Below, in pieces: positions 13,173 through 19,732 of a stretch of 19,732 nucleotides of DNA. The notes under the pieces are model-generated. The model was not told the origin of the DNA and searched no databases. It was given only the letters and a program-made list of their open reading frames with translations. The position numbers and the translations under genes were made by a program. The stretch is from assembly GCA_023473545.1 (NCBI GenBank), contig JAMCXO010000021.1, positions 1 through 19,732 on the forward strand, in the 5' to 3' direction. Numbering within the stretch: the first letter of the stretch is position 1; each line of letters opens with the position of its first letter. Source of the DNA: JAMCTM01 sp023473545. GTDB taxonomy: Bacteria > Patescibacteriota > Microgenomatia > Levybacterales > UBA12049.

Positions 13173-13213
13173 TCGGCAGCTTTTCCGGGATTTAGGACCC
13201 GAAAAGGCGCCGA
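13173..13213 (+). promoter_or_regulatory. Structured 5' leader hairpin before the cohesin/dockerin cluster
   Basis: TCGGC (13173-13177) pairs with GCCGA (13209-13213). After a 2x2 internal loop, CTTTT (13180-13184) pairs with AAAAG (13202-13206). A bulged C and CGGG/CCCG close an 8-nt loop ATTTAGGA. No U-run follows, and the ATG is 10 nt downstream, so it is not a terminator. It may affect RNA stability or translation. Confidence 0.55.
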
Positions 13214-13223
13214 ATAGATCTAA

Positions 13224-14180
13224 ATGGAAAATCCTGCGGAAAGGTTTTCAAATTCGATAGCTCAAGCCGCTCATAAAATATTGAGTGCTTATTTTAAGAC
13301 AATTCTTTTTTTGTTGCCTTTAATACTTGCCTTTTATCTCTTTTTAACCCCAACAAATACCGCCTCAGCGGACTACAACGCGTGCACCCACTGGCACACT
13401 GTAGGCTGCGCCCAATGCGATAACGGACAGCAAGCCTGTACGGTTCAGTGTGACGCCTGCGCCATGAGTAACTCCGGGGAGCAATGCGGCGCGAGCTGGA
13501 GCTTTATGCAATCGTGCGGAGGCGGAAATAATGGAGGCGGAAACAGCGGGGGAGGTTCCACCCCGCCATCCTGCAACAGCGTTACCTTGAATGTTTCTCC
13601 TCAGGCGGTTCAGACTGGCGGCTCCGTAAAGTTTAGCATCTCGGGGGACGCCTCAACCTACTACAGCGATGATTTCGAAGGCGGGGCACAGTGCGGAAAT
13701 TGGAGCTTTAACGGAGGACAGGGAGGAAGCATTTCCTGCACCGCGGGCACCCCGGCCCGATATACCTGGACCCACACCTGGAAACACTGCGATTCCAGTT
13801 TCAGCAACTGTTCATCCCAATGTAGCGCCTCTATCCAATATTCGGTAACCTGGCCCCCAACCCCAACCCCTACTCCTACCCCTATCCCAACCGCGACCCC
13901 TGTCCCAACCTCTACCCCGGCAAACTTCAGTCCGGCGGATTTTAACCACGACCGATATATAGACTGCATAGATTTTCAGGATTGGAATCAGGCTGACCAA
14001 CTGCCCCCGGGCGCCAGCTGTAACGGATCTGGAACGTCTGTTCAATGCACATACGACAAGCAAACATTCTATCCAATTACTATCGCAAGCGAAACCGCGA
14101 CAAGCCTCCTGGATTATCAGCTTTGGTATAATGCCTATCGAGTTCAGCCGAATGCCACAAATTGCGGACAAGGCAGCTAG
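13224..14180 (+). CDS. Secreted Cys-rich protein with C-terminal dockerin-like module
   Basis: 318 residues. A long n-region is followed by a hydrophobic segment (about 26-42) and a likely signal peptidase site after TASA (residue 49). Then come a Cys-rich segment (about 12 Cys in residues 53-102), a Gly/Asn/Ser-rich linker, a beta-rich domain with NVSPQAVQTGGSVKFSISG, a Pro-Thr linker (PTPTPTPTPIPTATP) and a dockerin-like end. The calcium-loop pattern is good at D239 (D-F-N-H-D-R-Y-I-D-C-I-D). The second loop is degenerate, keeping only its last Asp in TSLLDYQLWYNAY. It is the first gene of a four-gene cluster and has no cohesin-like domain, so it would fit as a docked cargo protein. There is no Shine-Dalgarno site. 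The function of the Cys-rich part is not recognised. Confidence 0.8.
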   Translation: MENPAERFSNSIAQAAHKILSAYFKTILFLLPLILAFYLFLTPTNTASADYNACTHWHTVGCAQCDNGQQACTVQCDACAMSNSGEQCGASWSFMQSCGGGNNGGGNSGGGSTPPSCNSVTLNVSPQAVQTGGSVKFSISGDASTYYSDDFEGGAQCGNWSFNGGQGGSISCTAGTPARYTWTHTWKHCDSSFSNCSSQCSASIQYSVTWPPTPTPTPTPIPTATPVPTSTPANFSPADFNHDRYIDCIDFQDWNQADQLPPGASCNGSGTSVQCTYDKQTFYPITIASETATSLLDYQLWYNAYRVQPNATNCGQGS

Positions 14181-14192
14181 ACAGTAAAATAA

Positions 14193-15071
14193 ATGATATC
14201 TTACAGTCAAAAAATATCGGTGCTTGAGGGTTTATCGAAAAGACGGCTTATTGGATTAATTTCAATCCTGGTTATAATCCTGGCCATTCCTTTGACTGTG
14301 TTTATCGCCCAAAAAAGGCAGGAGATCCGCCAGCATGCCGCCTCCGATTTTACCCTGTTTTTTTCCGACTGCTCTGCCAACTCAATCAATTCAGCCATCC
14401 TTACCAGCCCTTGGACGATTACGAACAGTACCTCTCCTACTCTTTGTTTATATCTTCGCACGAACAATCCGTCTTTTAATCTTATCGGCTTTGACATCCA
14501 AATGACCTATGGCCCCGGTTTAAATCTTAATTCCATCGCCATCCAAAACGGCGGGCTTGAATTCAACACCCAGCAAAGGAAAATCTTCGACAACAGTTCT
14601 CACTCGTTTGAGATCGCAAGGGCCAGCGGAAATCCAACCTCAATTATTCCAAACACGGCGGATAACGGAACCCTTCTTATCGCCACTTTAAATTTTACGG
14701 CCTCGGGGGCTGGTTCTGGCACGATAAATTTTACCAACCCAGCGTCGTCGCTTGTTTCCACCAATAAAACAGGCTATTTAGTCGGAGATTTTACCCCTCT
14801 TAACTACACAATCGGCCAGGTAACCCCAAGTCCCACCCCTGTTCAAAATGCCCTGGATGTAAACCGCGACGGCTGCATCGGGATTGGGGACATAGACGCC
14901 TGGCAGGCGGCTTATCAGGGCAATGAATGTTCCAATACTTATCCTGATGTAAATAACGACGCAAAGACCGACCTTTTGGATTATAACCTTATATTTAAAG
15001 CCATGCTGACAGGCTCATCCGGACTATGCCAAAATGGCGCGGCCAGCTCATGTCCGTATAAACAGCAATAA
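14193..15071 (+). CDS. Membrane-anchored protein with cohesin-like and dockerin-like modules
   Basis: 292 residues. Residues 18-39 form a membrane anchor (LIGLISILVIILAIPLTVFI) followed by AQKRQEIRQHAA, a style I associate with Microgenomates surface proteins. A cohesin-like beta domain spans about 53-212, with FNLIGFDIQMTYGPGLNLNS and GTLLIATLNFTASGAGSGTI as the recognisable strands. A short PSPTP linker leads to a dockerin-like end with two complete calcium loops: D222 (DVNRDGCIGIGD) and D252 (DVNNDAKTDLLD). Having both partners on one chain would allow head-to-tail assembly. It starts 12 nt after the previous stop, with no Shine-Dalgarno site. Confidence 0.8.
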   Translation: MISYSQKISVLEGLSKRRLIGLISILVIILAIPLTVFIAQKRQEIRQHAASDFTLFFSDCSANSINSAILTSPWTITNSTSPTLCLYLRTNNPSFNLIGFDIQMTYGPGLNLNSIAIQNGGLEFNTQQRKIFDNSSHSFEIARASGNPTSIIPNTADNGTLLIATLNFTASGAGSGTINFTNPASSLVSTNKTGYLVGDFTPLNYTIGQVTPSPTPVQNALDVNRDGCIGIGDIDAWQAAYQGNECSNTYPDVNNDAKTDLLDYNLIFKAMLTGSSGLCQNGAASSCPYKQQ

Positions 15072-15073
15072 TT

Positions 15074-16297
15074 ATGAAAACAAAACTATTTAAAAAAACG
15101 CCCGCGAACCTTTTTATTCTTCTCTTGGCTCTTTTTACTTTTTGTTCAATGGGTATTGGAAGGGTTAACGCCCAAGGCATGTCGCTTTATTTTACCGACT
15201 CAAACGCGAATCCGGAGAACTCCCTGGAGCTTAATCCCGGACAGCAGGTTTCCCTGGATCTTTATCTCACCACAGGAACAACCAATATTGACGGCTACGA
15301 TATGACCATAAAAGCCCCGAATGATCTTTCCATAAAAGCCGTTTCCGAAGATTCGGGTGCCCAGCAATTTAATGATCCTCTCAGCGGCAATGCCAATATT
15401 GACATAGCCGGCAACAGTCTGCGCCTTGCCAGAATCACAACCGACACGCAAAATGGAGCTAATATACAGGGAAACCTAAAACTTGCCACCATTACCTTTA
15501 TGGCAGGAAACAGCCCGGCATCTTCTTCGGAAGCTATAATCTTAACCGGACCAGTTCCAAACAATTCTCCCTGTAGCCCTAACTTGGCACCTCCTTGTAA
15601 ATTTCTTAGGCCAAACAACAGGGTCCCGGCTGTTGTTTCCCAATCCAACACCGGTTCTTTCGAGGTAGTGTCGTCCCCGGCTCTCCCCTATACCATTGTT
15701 TCTCCAAACGACACCTTTTTGAATTTCTCTTTGCCTTTGGCGGATATGTCACCTCGTGTCTATCGAAAAACAAACCCGGTAACCGTCTGCGTATTTGATC
15801 ATACTTATTCTATTGCTAAAGCCTCGCAGGAATTCCCGGACTGCCGGGACGCCCTTGCCGAACAAACGCATAATACAATTTATGTCCCAGGCAGTATAAC
15901 AAATGATGGAACCGCTACCTTTAATATGCCCTCTCCTTACTTTGATCTGGGGCAGATGGAGAAAGACGGCAAAACCCCTATCGCAAGCGGGGCATATACA
16001 ATCGCCGTAAAGCCCCAGGGATACCTGGCGTATATTTTGACGGCAACTATTTCCGCCCAAACCCTCAATACCCTCCCGACCCCTGCCAGTCCTCTTATCG
16101 CGGGCGATATAAACGGAGATAACAGCATAGATATAATGGATTACAACATACTGGATACCTGCGGGTTCGGCGCCATAAACCCTCAGCCCGTAACCCCGGA
16201 CTGCCAGGCAGCGGATCTTGACAACGACGACTTGGTGGACGGAATTGACTTTAACATCTGGGACAGAGGGATACAATCAGCCCTTAACAATCCCTAG
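15074..16297 (+). CDS. Secreted protein with N-terminal cohesin-like and C-terminal dockerin-like modules
   Basis: 407 residues. A signal peptide (LFILLLALFTFCSMGIGRVNA) is probably cleaved near residue 33, so unlike its neighbours it may be released. Residues about 35-205 look cohesin-like (IDGYDMTIKAPNDLSIKAVS and GNLKLATITFMAGN). A second, unrecognised beta domain (about 210-335) follows with YTIVSPNDTFLNFSLPLADM and SGAYTIAVKPQGYLAYI. The dockerin-like end has two complete calcium loops: D345 (DINGDNSIDIMD) and D381 (DLDNDDLVDGID). It starts 2 nt after the previous stop codon, so it is in the same operon. Ligand or enzyme activity is not evident. Confidence 0.8.
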   Translation: MKTKLFKKTPANLFILLLALFTFCSMGIGRVNAQGMSLYFTDSNANPENSLELNPGQQVSLDLYLTTGTTNIDGYDMTIKAPNDLSIKAVSEDSGAQQFNDPLSGNANIDIAGNSLRLARITTDTQNGANIQGNLKLATITFMAGNSPASSSEAIILTGPVPNNSPCSPNLAPPCKFLRPNNRVPAVVSQSNTGSFEVVSSPALPYTIVSPNDTFLNFSLPLADMSPRVYRKTNPVTVCVFDHTYSIAKASQEFPDCRDALAEQTHNTIYVPGSITNDGTATFNMPSPYFDLGQMEKDGKTPIASGAYTIAVKPQGYLAYILTATISAQTLNTLPTPASPLIAGDINGDNSIDIMDYNILDTCGFGAINPQPVTPDCQAADLDNDDLVDGIDFNIWDRGIQSALNNP

Positions 16298-16329
16298 ACA
16301 ATAAAAATTCAATATGTTAGATTTAAACT

Positions 16330-16932
16330 ATGTCTAAAAGAAGCATTATTCTTATCTTAATTCTGGCCGGCGTAACCTTCCTTCTTTTGTACATTGCGCT
16401 ATCGCAAGGCGGTAAAAGCGGAAAAGGCCAAAACGCCAATCGGATTCTTCCCAAACCTTCCCTCTCGCAGGCCCAAACAACGCTCTACCTTTCTCCCAAT
16501 CCCCTTACGGTTGCGAACGCAACCGCCTCCGCTCTGGTTATGATTAACACAAATACCAATGCCATATCCGGGGCGCAGATTGAACTCTCCTACAATCCAG
16601 CCAAACTGACCGATGTCGCCGTTTATCCCGGAAAGTTTTTCTCAAATGCCGTTATCCTTCTCAACAGAATAGACAGGCAAAACGGCAGGATTTTCTACGC
16701 GTTGGTCTTGCCTCACGGCGCGGCGCCTAAAAAAGGAACCGGGGTTCTTGCCGCTGTTAGGTTTAGGCCGCTTTTGACAAACGGGGATAAAACCCAAATT
16801 CGGTTTATGCCAAAAACACTGATTATAGCCCCAAACATTGGCCAATCGCTTCTTCTCTCATCCATGGGTGCAACTGTTATCGGGGGAGGTCAACCATCTG
16901 CCGCGACAGGCGCCACAACTTCCGCCTATTAA
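16330..16932 (+). CDS. Membrane-anchored cohesin-like protein
   Basis: 200 residues. A membrane anchor at about 6-24 (IILILILAGVTFLLLYIAL) and a short linker are followed by one cohesin-like domain from about 48 to 185. Its strands are TTLYLSPNPLTVANATASAL, ISGAQIELSYNPAKLTDVAV and GTGVLAAVRFRPLLTNG, close to the cohesin pattern of a Gxx(I/F)xLxYDP strand and a later GxGxLAxxxF strand. It has no dockerin-like end, so it could act as the surface anchor of the cluster. It begins 32 nt after the previous stop, with no Shine-Dalgarno site. It ends 2 bp from a convergent gene, with no terminator visible between. Confidence 0.8.
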   Translation: MSKRSIILILILAGVTFLLLYIALSQGGKSGKGQNANRILPKPSLSQAQTTLYLSPNPLTVANATASALVMINTNTNAISGAQIELSYNPAKLTDVAVYPGKFFSNAVILLNRIDRQNGRIFYALVLPHGAAPKKGTGVLAAVRFRPLLTNGDKTQIRFMPKTLIIAPNIGQSLLLSSMGATVIGGGQPSAATGATTSAY

Positions 16933-16934
16933 AG

Positions 16935-17423
16935 CTATAATTCTTCGGCTAGCCAGTGTTCTTTTATCCTCCTGACAAAAACCGGCAGCACCGGAATCTC
17001 TTGAGGCACAAAAAGACGAATCAATCTTGCCGATTCTAAAATATCTTTCTTGTGTTTTTCGTCGTTAACCGGATTTCCCGCGCAATCCCGGTGCCCGTGA
17101 ACAATAACGCCCCTTGAGTGATGTTTGTTTAAGGAAATCTCAATTTTTGCCTTAAGCGATTCAAAAAGCCTACCCTCAACCGGTTCTTTAGGAAGTAAAC
17201 CAACCAGACCCGGCTCGGTGATTGTGTCCGCGTACTTAGCCTTGAAGATTTTCCGGCCAAAACGAAGAACCGGCTCCTGTACCCGGCCGTCCATACAGCC
17301 AATAGAAGTAAAAAAAGTCTCCCCTACCCGCATAAGTAAGTTCTTTAGGAAAAAAGCTTGGCCTTCGGCTCGTTTTTGCTTTGCACGCGCGATTTCGCGA
17401 TTGCTCCGCAAAAAGAATTTCAA
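16935..17423 (-). CDS. Beta-carbonic-anhydrase-like protein
   Basis: 162 residues from a TTG start. The zinc site of beta-class carbonic anhydrases is visible. FTSIGCMDGRVQEP supplies C43 and the Asp45-Arg47 dyad, and VIVHGHRDCAGNP supplies H111 and C114, the C-x-D-x-R ... H-x-x-C pattern. Between them, ADTITEPGLVG occupies the place of the usual NAGG segment but does not match it. The protein is short and the rest is divergent, so substrate may differ from CO2/bicarbonate. The TTG start at 17423 lies 3 nt after the stop of the upstream gene, suggesting coupling. An ATG at 17333 would leave only 12 residues before the zinc Cys, which I find less likely. Confidence 0.7.
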   Translation of the reverse strand: MKFFLRSNREIARAKQKRAEGQAFFLKNLLMRVGETFFTSIGCMDGRVQEPVLRFGRKIFKAKYADTITEPGLVGLLPKEPVEGRLFESLKAKIEISLNKHHSRGVIVHGHRDCAGNPVNDEKHKKDILESARLIRLFVPQEIPVLPVFVRRIKEHWLAEEL

Positions 17424-17426
17424 AAC

Positions 17427-18275
17427 TTACAATGACAAAAGATTATAAGTTCTAGTTATAGTTTTTTGACTATTAGTATTATACCAATCTTTCTCTTTCG
17501 TTACAAAAGTTTCAAGATAATATAAGGTATCGCCGGTAATTTTTATTTGATTATACTGGTGGGTTAGATCGGATTTTGCTATTGTTTTTTCCTGCCCGGT
17601 TTTTAGATTTAGAGCAACAAGGCTAGGGGCGAGGGCGGAATCCCAAGGACGATTCGGAAAAGTATCACAGTTAGCGTAAATTACATAGTCTTTGTAAAAC
17701 AGAAAACCGTTAGAAACGGATTCACAGAATTCTTTTACAGCCAATGTTTTCTTTGTCAGAGAAATAGGAATAATTGTTCTTAGCACATCAAATCCTGTGG
17801 ACAATAACACATATTTTCCTTTTTGGTCATTAAACACCCCTGTCGAACCTATCACACCAGAAATCCAAAACGTACCAGCTATTTTAATTACTGTTTTAGT
17901 CTTTCTATTATAAACAATGAGTTCACCGCCTACTTTTAATCCGTTTACTCGGTTAATCAGGTAAACGGAATAGTTATCATTTTCTCCCAGCAGCTCTTTA
18001 TTGATAAAATCTTTAAGTTTTAAATTGCTTGTTGGAACTGTGTTAGAAATATTAGCTGTCTCTTGGTTAGTTGTTGTCCGGGGAGGACTCATTTTCATTT
18101 TACTGTAATTTACAGCGAAAATTACTGCTTCCACCAAAAACAAAAGCGCGAATACCAATGTTGAAATCATCCAAAAATTGACCTTTGACTTTGCCTGAAT
18201 TTCATCCGGTTGGCCGAGAGGATTTTCTTGATCTTTTTGGGTGTTTTGATTACCTAGGTTTATTTGATTTTCCAT
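17427..18275 (-). CDS. Membrane-anchored protein of unknown function
   Basis: 282 residues. A hydrophilic Gln/Asn-rich N-terminus of about 32 residues is followed by one membrane segment (about 33-57, WMISTLVFALLFLVEAVIFAV) and an outside domain of about 220 residues. That domain is rich in short beta-strand patterns such as KYVLLSTGFDV, GFLFYKDYVIYANCD and LVALNLKTGQEKTIAKSD, reminiscent of a beta-propeller-like fold. I do not recognise the family. Two Cys near the middle (CESVS, ANCDTF) could form a disulfide. It starts at ATG 18275 without a clear Shine-Dalgarno site and is directly followed by the carbonic-anhydrase-like gene, so the two may be co-expressed. Confidence 0.7.
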   Translation of the reverse strand: MENQINLGNQNTQKDQENPLGQPDEIQAKSKVNFWMISTLVFALLFLVEAVIFAVNYSKMKMSPPRTTTNQETANISNTVPTSNLKLKDFINKELLGENDNYSVYLINRVNGLKVGGELIVYNRKTKTVIKIAGTFWISGVIGSTGVFNDQKGKYVLLSTGFDVLRTIIPISLTKKTLAVKEFCESVSNGFLFYKDYVIYANCDTFPNRPWDSALAPSLVALNLKTGQEKTIAKSDLTHQYNQIKITGDTLYYLETFVTKEKDWYNTNSQKTITRTYNLLSL

Positions 18276-18356
18276 TTTGTGTATTCAGACTTTGTCGCTT
18301 GCTGTTGGCACGGACACGACAAGAGCCTCTCCGAAACGCCTCCTCGTTCAAACGGG
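18276..18356. other. Gap between tRNA-Ile and the membrane-protein gene
   Basis: 81 bp without a gene. TTGTCG (18292-18297) and CGACAA (18317-18322) form a 6-bp inverted repeat with a 19-nt loop but no T-run, so I do not call it a terminator. No clear promoter for the gene at 18275 is visible. Confidence 0.3.
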
Positions 18357-18428
18357 TGGGTCGTGATAGAATCGAACTATCTGCCTCTTCTTTATCAGAG
18401 AAGCGTTCTGCCAATGAACTAACGACCC
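18357..18428 (-). tRNA. tRNA-Ile (GAU)
   Basis: Folded by hand: acceptor GGGTCGT/ACGACCC (7 of 7 pairs), D-stem GTTC/GAAC, anticodon stem CTTCT/AGAAG with loop CTGATAA (anticodon GAU, plus-strand positions 18394-18396), T-stem GATAG/CTATC with loop TTCGATT, discriminator A. 72 nt, CCA not encoded. Confidence 0.95.
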
Positions 18429-18456
18429 GTTTTCCCCATCTAGGAACTTTATTATA

Positions 18457-18828
18457 CTATTCTATCAGATCCCAAACCTCTTTTGGTACCATATTCTCCT
18501 CAAGCTCTCCTTTAGGTTCCCAAACCATGCACTGCAAAAGTATTTCCTGCAGCATCCTCAAGCGCCGCAAATCCTTGAGCATTTTTTCTCCCTGTTTGGG
18601 ATTATCTCCAACTAGTTTGTAGTATAATCCCACCAGCTGATTTAATCTATTGGAAATTGCCTTATAAGTAGCAATTATTTTCCATTGACGGGAACGCCGC
18701 TGGTAGGTTTTAAACGTGCGCAAAGTTTCCCATTCTCCGGCCTGGATTTCGGCATCTATATCAAGCTGTTTTTCCGAATAACCTGTCTCCTGATCGGAGC
18801 CTGTTCTTTCCTGTTCGGGGTTCTTCAT
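18457..18828 (-). CDS. Small helical protein of unknown function between two tRNA genes
   Basis: 123 residues, no membrane segment or signal peptide. The N-terminus is acidic and polar. The centre is rich in Arg, Lys, Tyr and Leu (FKTYQRRSRQWKIIATYKAI, LNQLVGLYYKLVGDNPKQG, KDLRRLRMLQEILLQCMVW) and is likely all alpha-helical, possibly able to bind nucleic acid; this is a guess from composition. It starts 8 nt after the 3' end of tRNA-Cys and ends 28 nt before tRNA-Ile on the same strand, so it must share their transcript. No Shine-Dalgarno site is visible. I do not recognise the family. Confidence 0.65.
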   Translation of the reverse strand: MKNPEQERTGSDQETGYSEKQLDIDAEIQAGEWETLRTFKTYQRRSRQWKIIATYKAISNRLNQLVGLYYKLVGDNPKQGEKMLKDLRRLRMLQEILLQCMVWEPKGELEENMVPKEVWDLIE

Positions 18829-18836
18829 AAACCTAG

Positions 18837-18908
18837 AGACGCGGAGCGGATTCGAACCGCTGAATGGCTGTTCTGCAGACAGCTGCGTTGCCGCTTCGCC
18901 ACCGCGCC
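18837..18908 (-). tRNA. tRNA-Cys (GCA)
   Basis: Acceptor GGCGCGG pairs with CCGCGTC (one G-U). Anticodon stem GCTGT/ACAGC with loop CTGCAGA (anticodon GCA, plus-strand 18874-18876), T-arm AGCGG-TTCGAAT-CCGCT, discriminator U as expected for bacterial tRNA-Cys. 72 nt, CCA not encoded. Confidence 0.95.
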
Positions 18909-18918
18909 GGCAAACCTA

Positions 18919-18946
18919 AGTATAACAAATATGCCTGGAAAGTAAA
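18919..18946 (-). promoter_or_regulatory. Candidate promoter of the tRNA-Cys / CDS / tRNA-Ile unit
   Basis: Minus-strand TTTACT (18941-18946), 16-bp spacer, TATACT (18919-18924). The start point near 18912 gives a 4-nt leader before tRNA-Cys. Confidence 0.5.
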
Positions 18947-18972
18947 CCCCGCGATTTAAATCGAGAAAAAAT

Positions 18973-19001
18973 TTGCAATCTTAATTAAGATGGATTAAAA
19001 T
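18973..19001 (+). promoter_or_regulatory. Candidate leaderless promoter of the right-edge gene
   Basis: Plus-strand TTGCAA (18973-18978), 17-bp spacer, TAAAAT (18996-19001). The start point near 19008 is two bases before the ATG at 19010. Confidence 0.5.
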
Positions 19002-19009
19002 ACACCTCT

Positions 19010-19732
19010 ATGGGAATAGAATTAGATAAAGATTATCCTATACAGCCCTCACCTCCATTGGTAAGTGATAGATATGGCTTGAGGGTTTTAAGGCAGCTTA
19101 GCTTGGAAGAAATGGCTAGGTTAAGACCAGATGGGATAAACGATGCGACCCATAATCTCTCTCAACCTTTTTCTTTAAGTGATGTTATTAATAATTTAGA
19201 AGAAACTATGCATTCGGGGACTAGACAAGACGATCCCTTCTTTTATGGAAACAGGAGACTTACCTATCTAAAACAAATTGAATCTCTAATTCCAAAAGAC
19301 GCCAAAGCGGTAGAAGAAATGGGCTTAGCCAATCAACAGCTGGGAGAATTTGTGAATTATTTAATTCAGGCAGTTGATATAGTAGGTATACTAACGAGCG
19401 AAAGAAGAATTAAAGCTGTTGCGTATAATGATAAAAGTTTTTTCATAGGCAATAGAGGATTTCAACGATTTATCACACCCCAAGAGATAGATCCAGTTAC
19501 TGGTAAACTGTACGACTCGGGAGAGTTTTTCTGCCTTGAAACTGGCCACAAACTTGAAATTGGCCCAGAAGATGGAAATAATATCATAAGATATGGTTTC
19601 TACAGGAAATCTCCGAGAACCTTGGCTTTATTAGCAGGTCACCTTGAAGAGCCAGAAGACCCAGTTAGTAGGTTGGCGCTAGATCCGAATCTGTCTGTTC
19701 CAATCTCGACATACGATCAGCTTGACCGACTG
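19010..19732 (+). CDS. Unrecognised protein, truncated by the window edge
   Basis: An open frame starting ATG at 19010 (MGIELDKDYPIQPSPPLVSD) stays open for 241 codons to the last base, so the C-terminus lies outside the window. It is mostly polar and soluble, with no signal peptide. The first half is helical (SLEEMARLRPDGI, LSDVINNLEETMHSG, GLANQQLGEFVNYLIQAVDI). The second half has strands such as RIKAVAYNDKSFFIGNRGF and NIIRYGFYRKSPRTLALLAG. The chance of a random 723-bp open frame is low, and a promoter directly precedes it. Codon use appears more AT-rich than in the ribosomal genes. I do not recognise the family. Confidence 0.75.
   Translation, partial: MGIELDKDYPIQPSPPLVSDRYGLRVLRQLSLEEMARLRPDGINDATHNLSQPFSLSDVINNLEETMHSGTRQDDPFFYGNRRLTYLKQIESLIPKDAKAVEEMGLANQQLGEFVNYLIQAVDIVGILTSERRIKAVAYNDKSFFIGNRGFQRFITPQEIDPVTGKLYDSGEFFCLETGHKLEIGPEDGNNIIRYGFYRKSPRTLALLAGHLEEPEDPVSRLALDPNLSVPISTYDQLDRL

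Noticed and set aside
13661..14210. Minus-strand open frames opposite the first dockerin-like gene
   Set aside because: They are antisense readings of the Pro-Thr repeat and Gly-rich DNA. The plus-strand frame has a signal peptide and dockerin loops.
18292..18322. Terminator after tRNA-Ile
   Set aside because: The inverted repeat is short with a 19-nt loop and has no T-run after it.

Overview
The window looks like a piece of a compact Patescibacteria (Candidate Phyla Radiation) genome, probably of the Microgenomates type. That placement is from memory and gene style, not from a search. The signs are: genes packed end to end, a very short EF-Ts, membrane-anchored surface proteins with an N-terminal anchor style I associate with this group, A-rich peptide insertions of the KxK/QNSK type inside housekeeping enzymes, tRNAs without encoded CCA, and TGA used as a normal stop (so not the recoded SR1/Gracilibacteria code).

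Region 1 (1-7000, all minus strand, read right to left): glyA, then rpsB-tsf-frr-rseP, then pgl and zwf. These are serine hydroxymethyltransferase, ribosomal protein S2, EF-Ts, ribosome recycling factor, a site-2 protease and the first two steps of the oxidative pentose phosphate pathway. The usual pyrH between tsf and frr is absent. Promoters are visible before glyA, rpsB and rseP.

Region 2 (7075-8762, plus strand): a two-gene unit with a TAATG overlap. It holds an unusual fusion of a GNAT acetyltransferase to a Maf-like domain, followed by a DUF488-type protein.

Region 3 (8764-12262, minus strand): a thymidylate operon dcd-tmk-(second Dcd/dUTPase-family gene)-thyA-folA. Together with glyA nearby it covers dCTP to dTDP plus the folate cycle that feeds ThyA.

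Region 4 (12277-13118, minus strand): an AbiEii-type nucleotidyltransferase with a small overlapping upstream gene, likely a toxin-antitoxin-like pair.

Region 5 (13136-16932, plus strand): a promoter and structured leader, then four consecutive secreted or membrane-anchored proteins built from cohesin-like and dockerin-like modules. One carries dockerin only, two carry both, and one is an anchored cohesin only. This resembles a miniature scaffold for surface assembly and is one of the two most interesting parts of the window.

Region 6 (16935-19732): on the minus strand a beta-carbonic-anhydrase-like protein, a membrane protein of unknown function, and a tRNA-Cys / small CDS / tRNA-Ile unit. 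On the plus strand, an unrecognised gene runs off the right edge.

The second highlight is a family of 7-bp tandem repeats of the type TTTTGAN. They sit inside or next to zwf, pgl, rseP, folA, thyA and the second dcd-family gene. Because 7 and 3 are coprime, such an array reads as the same stop-free heptapeptide cycle in all three sense frames. Several genes that begin transcription units have a -10 box directly abutting the start codon, which suggests leaderless mRNAs, whereas rpsB, tsf and the AbiEii gene have clear Shine-Dalgarno sites.
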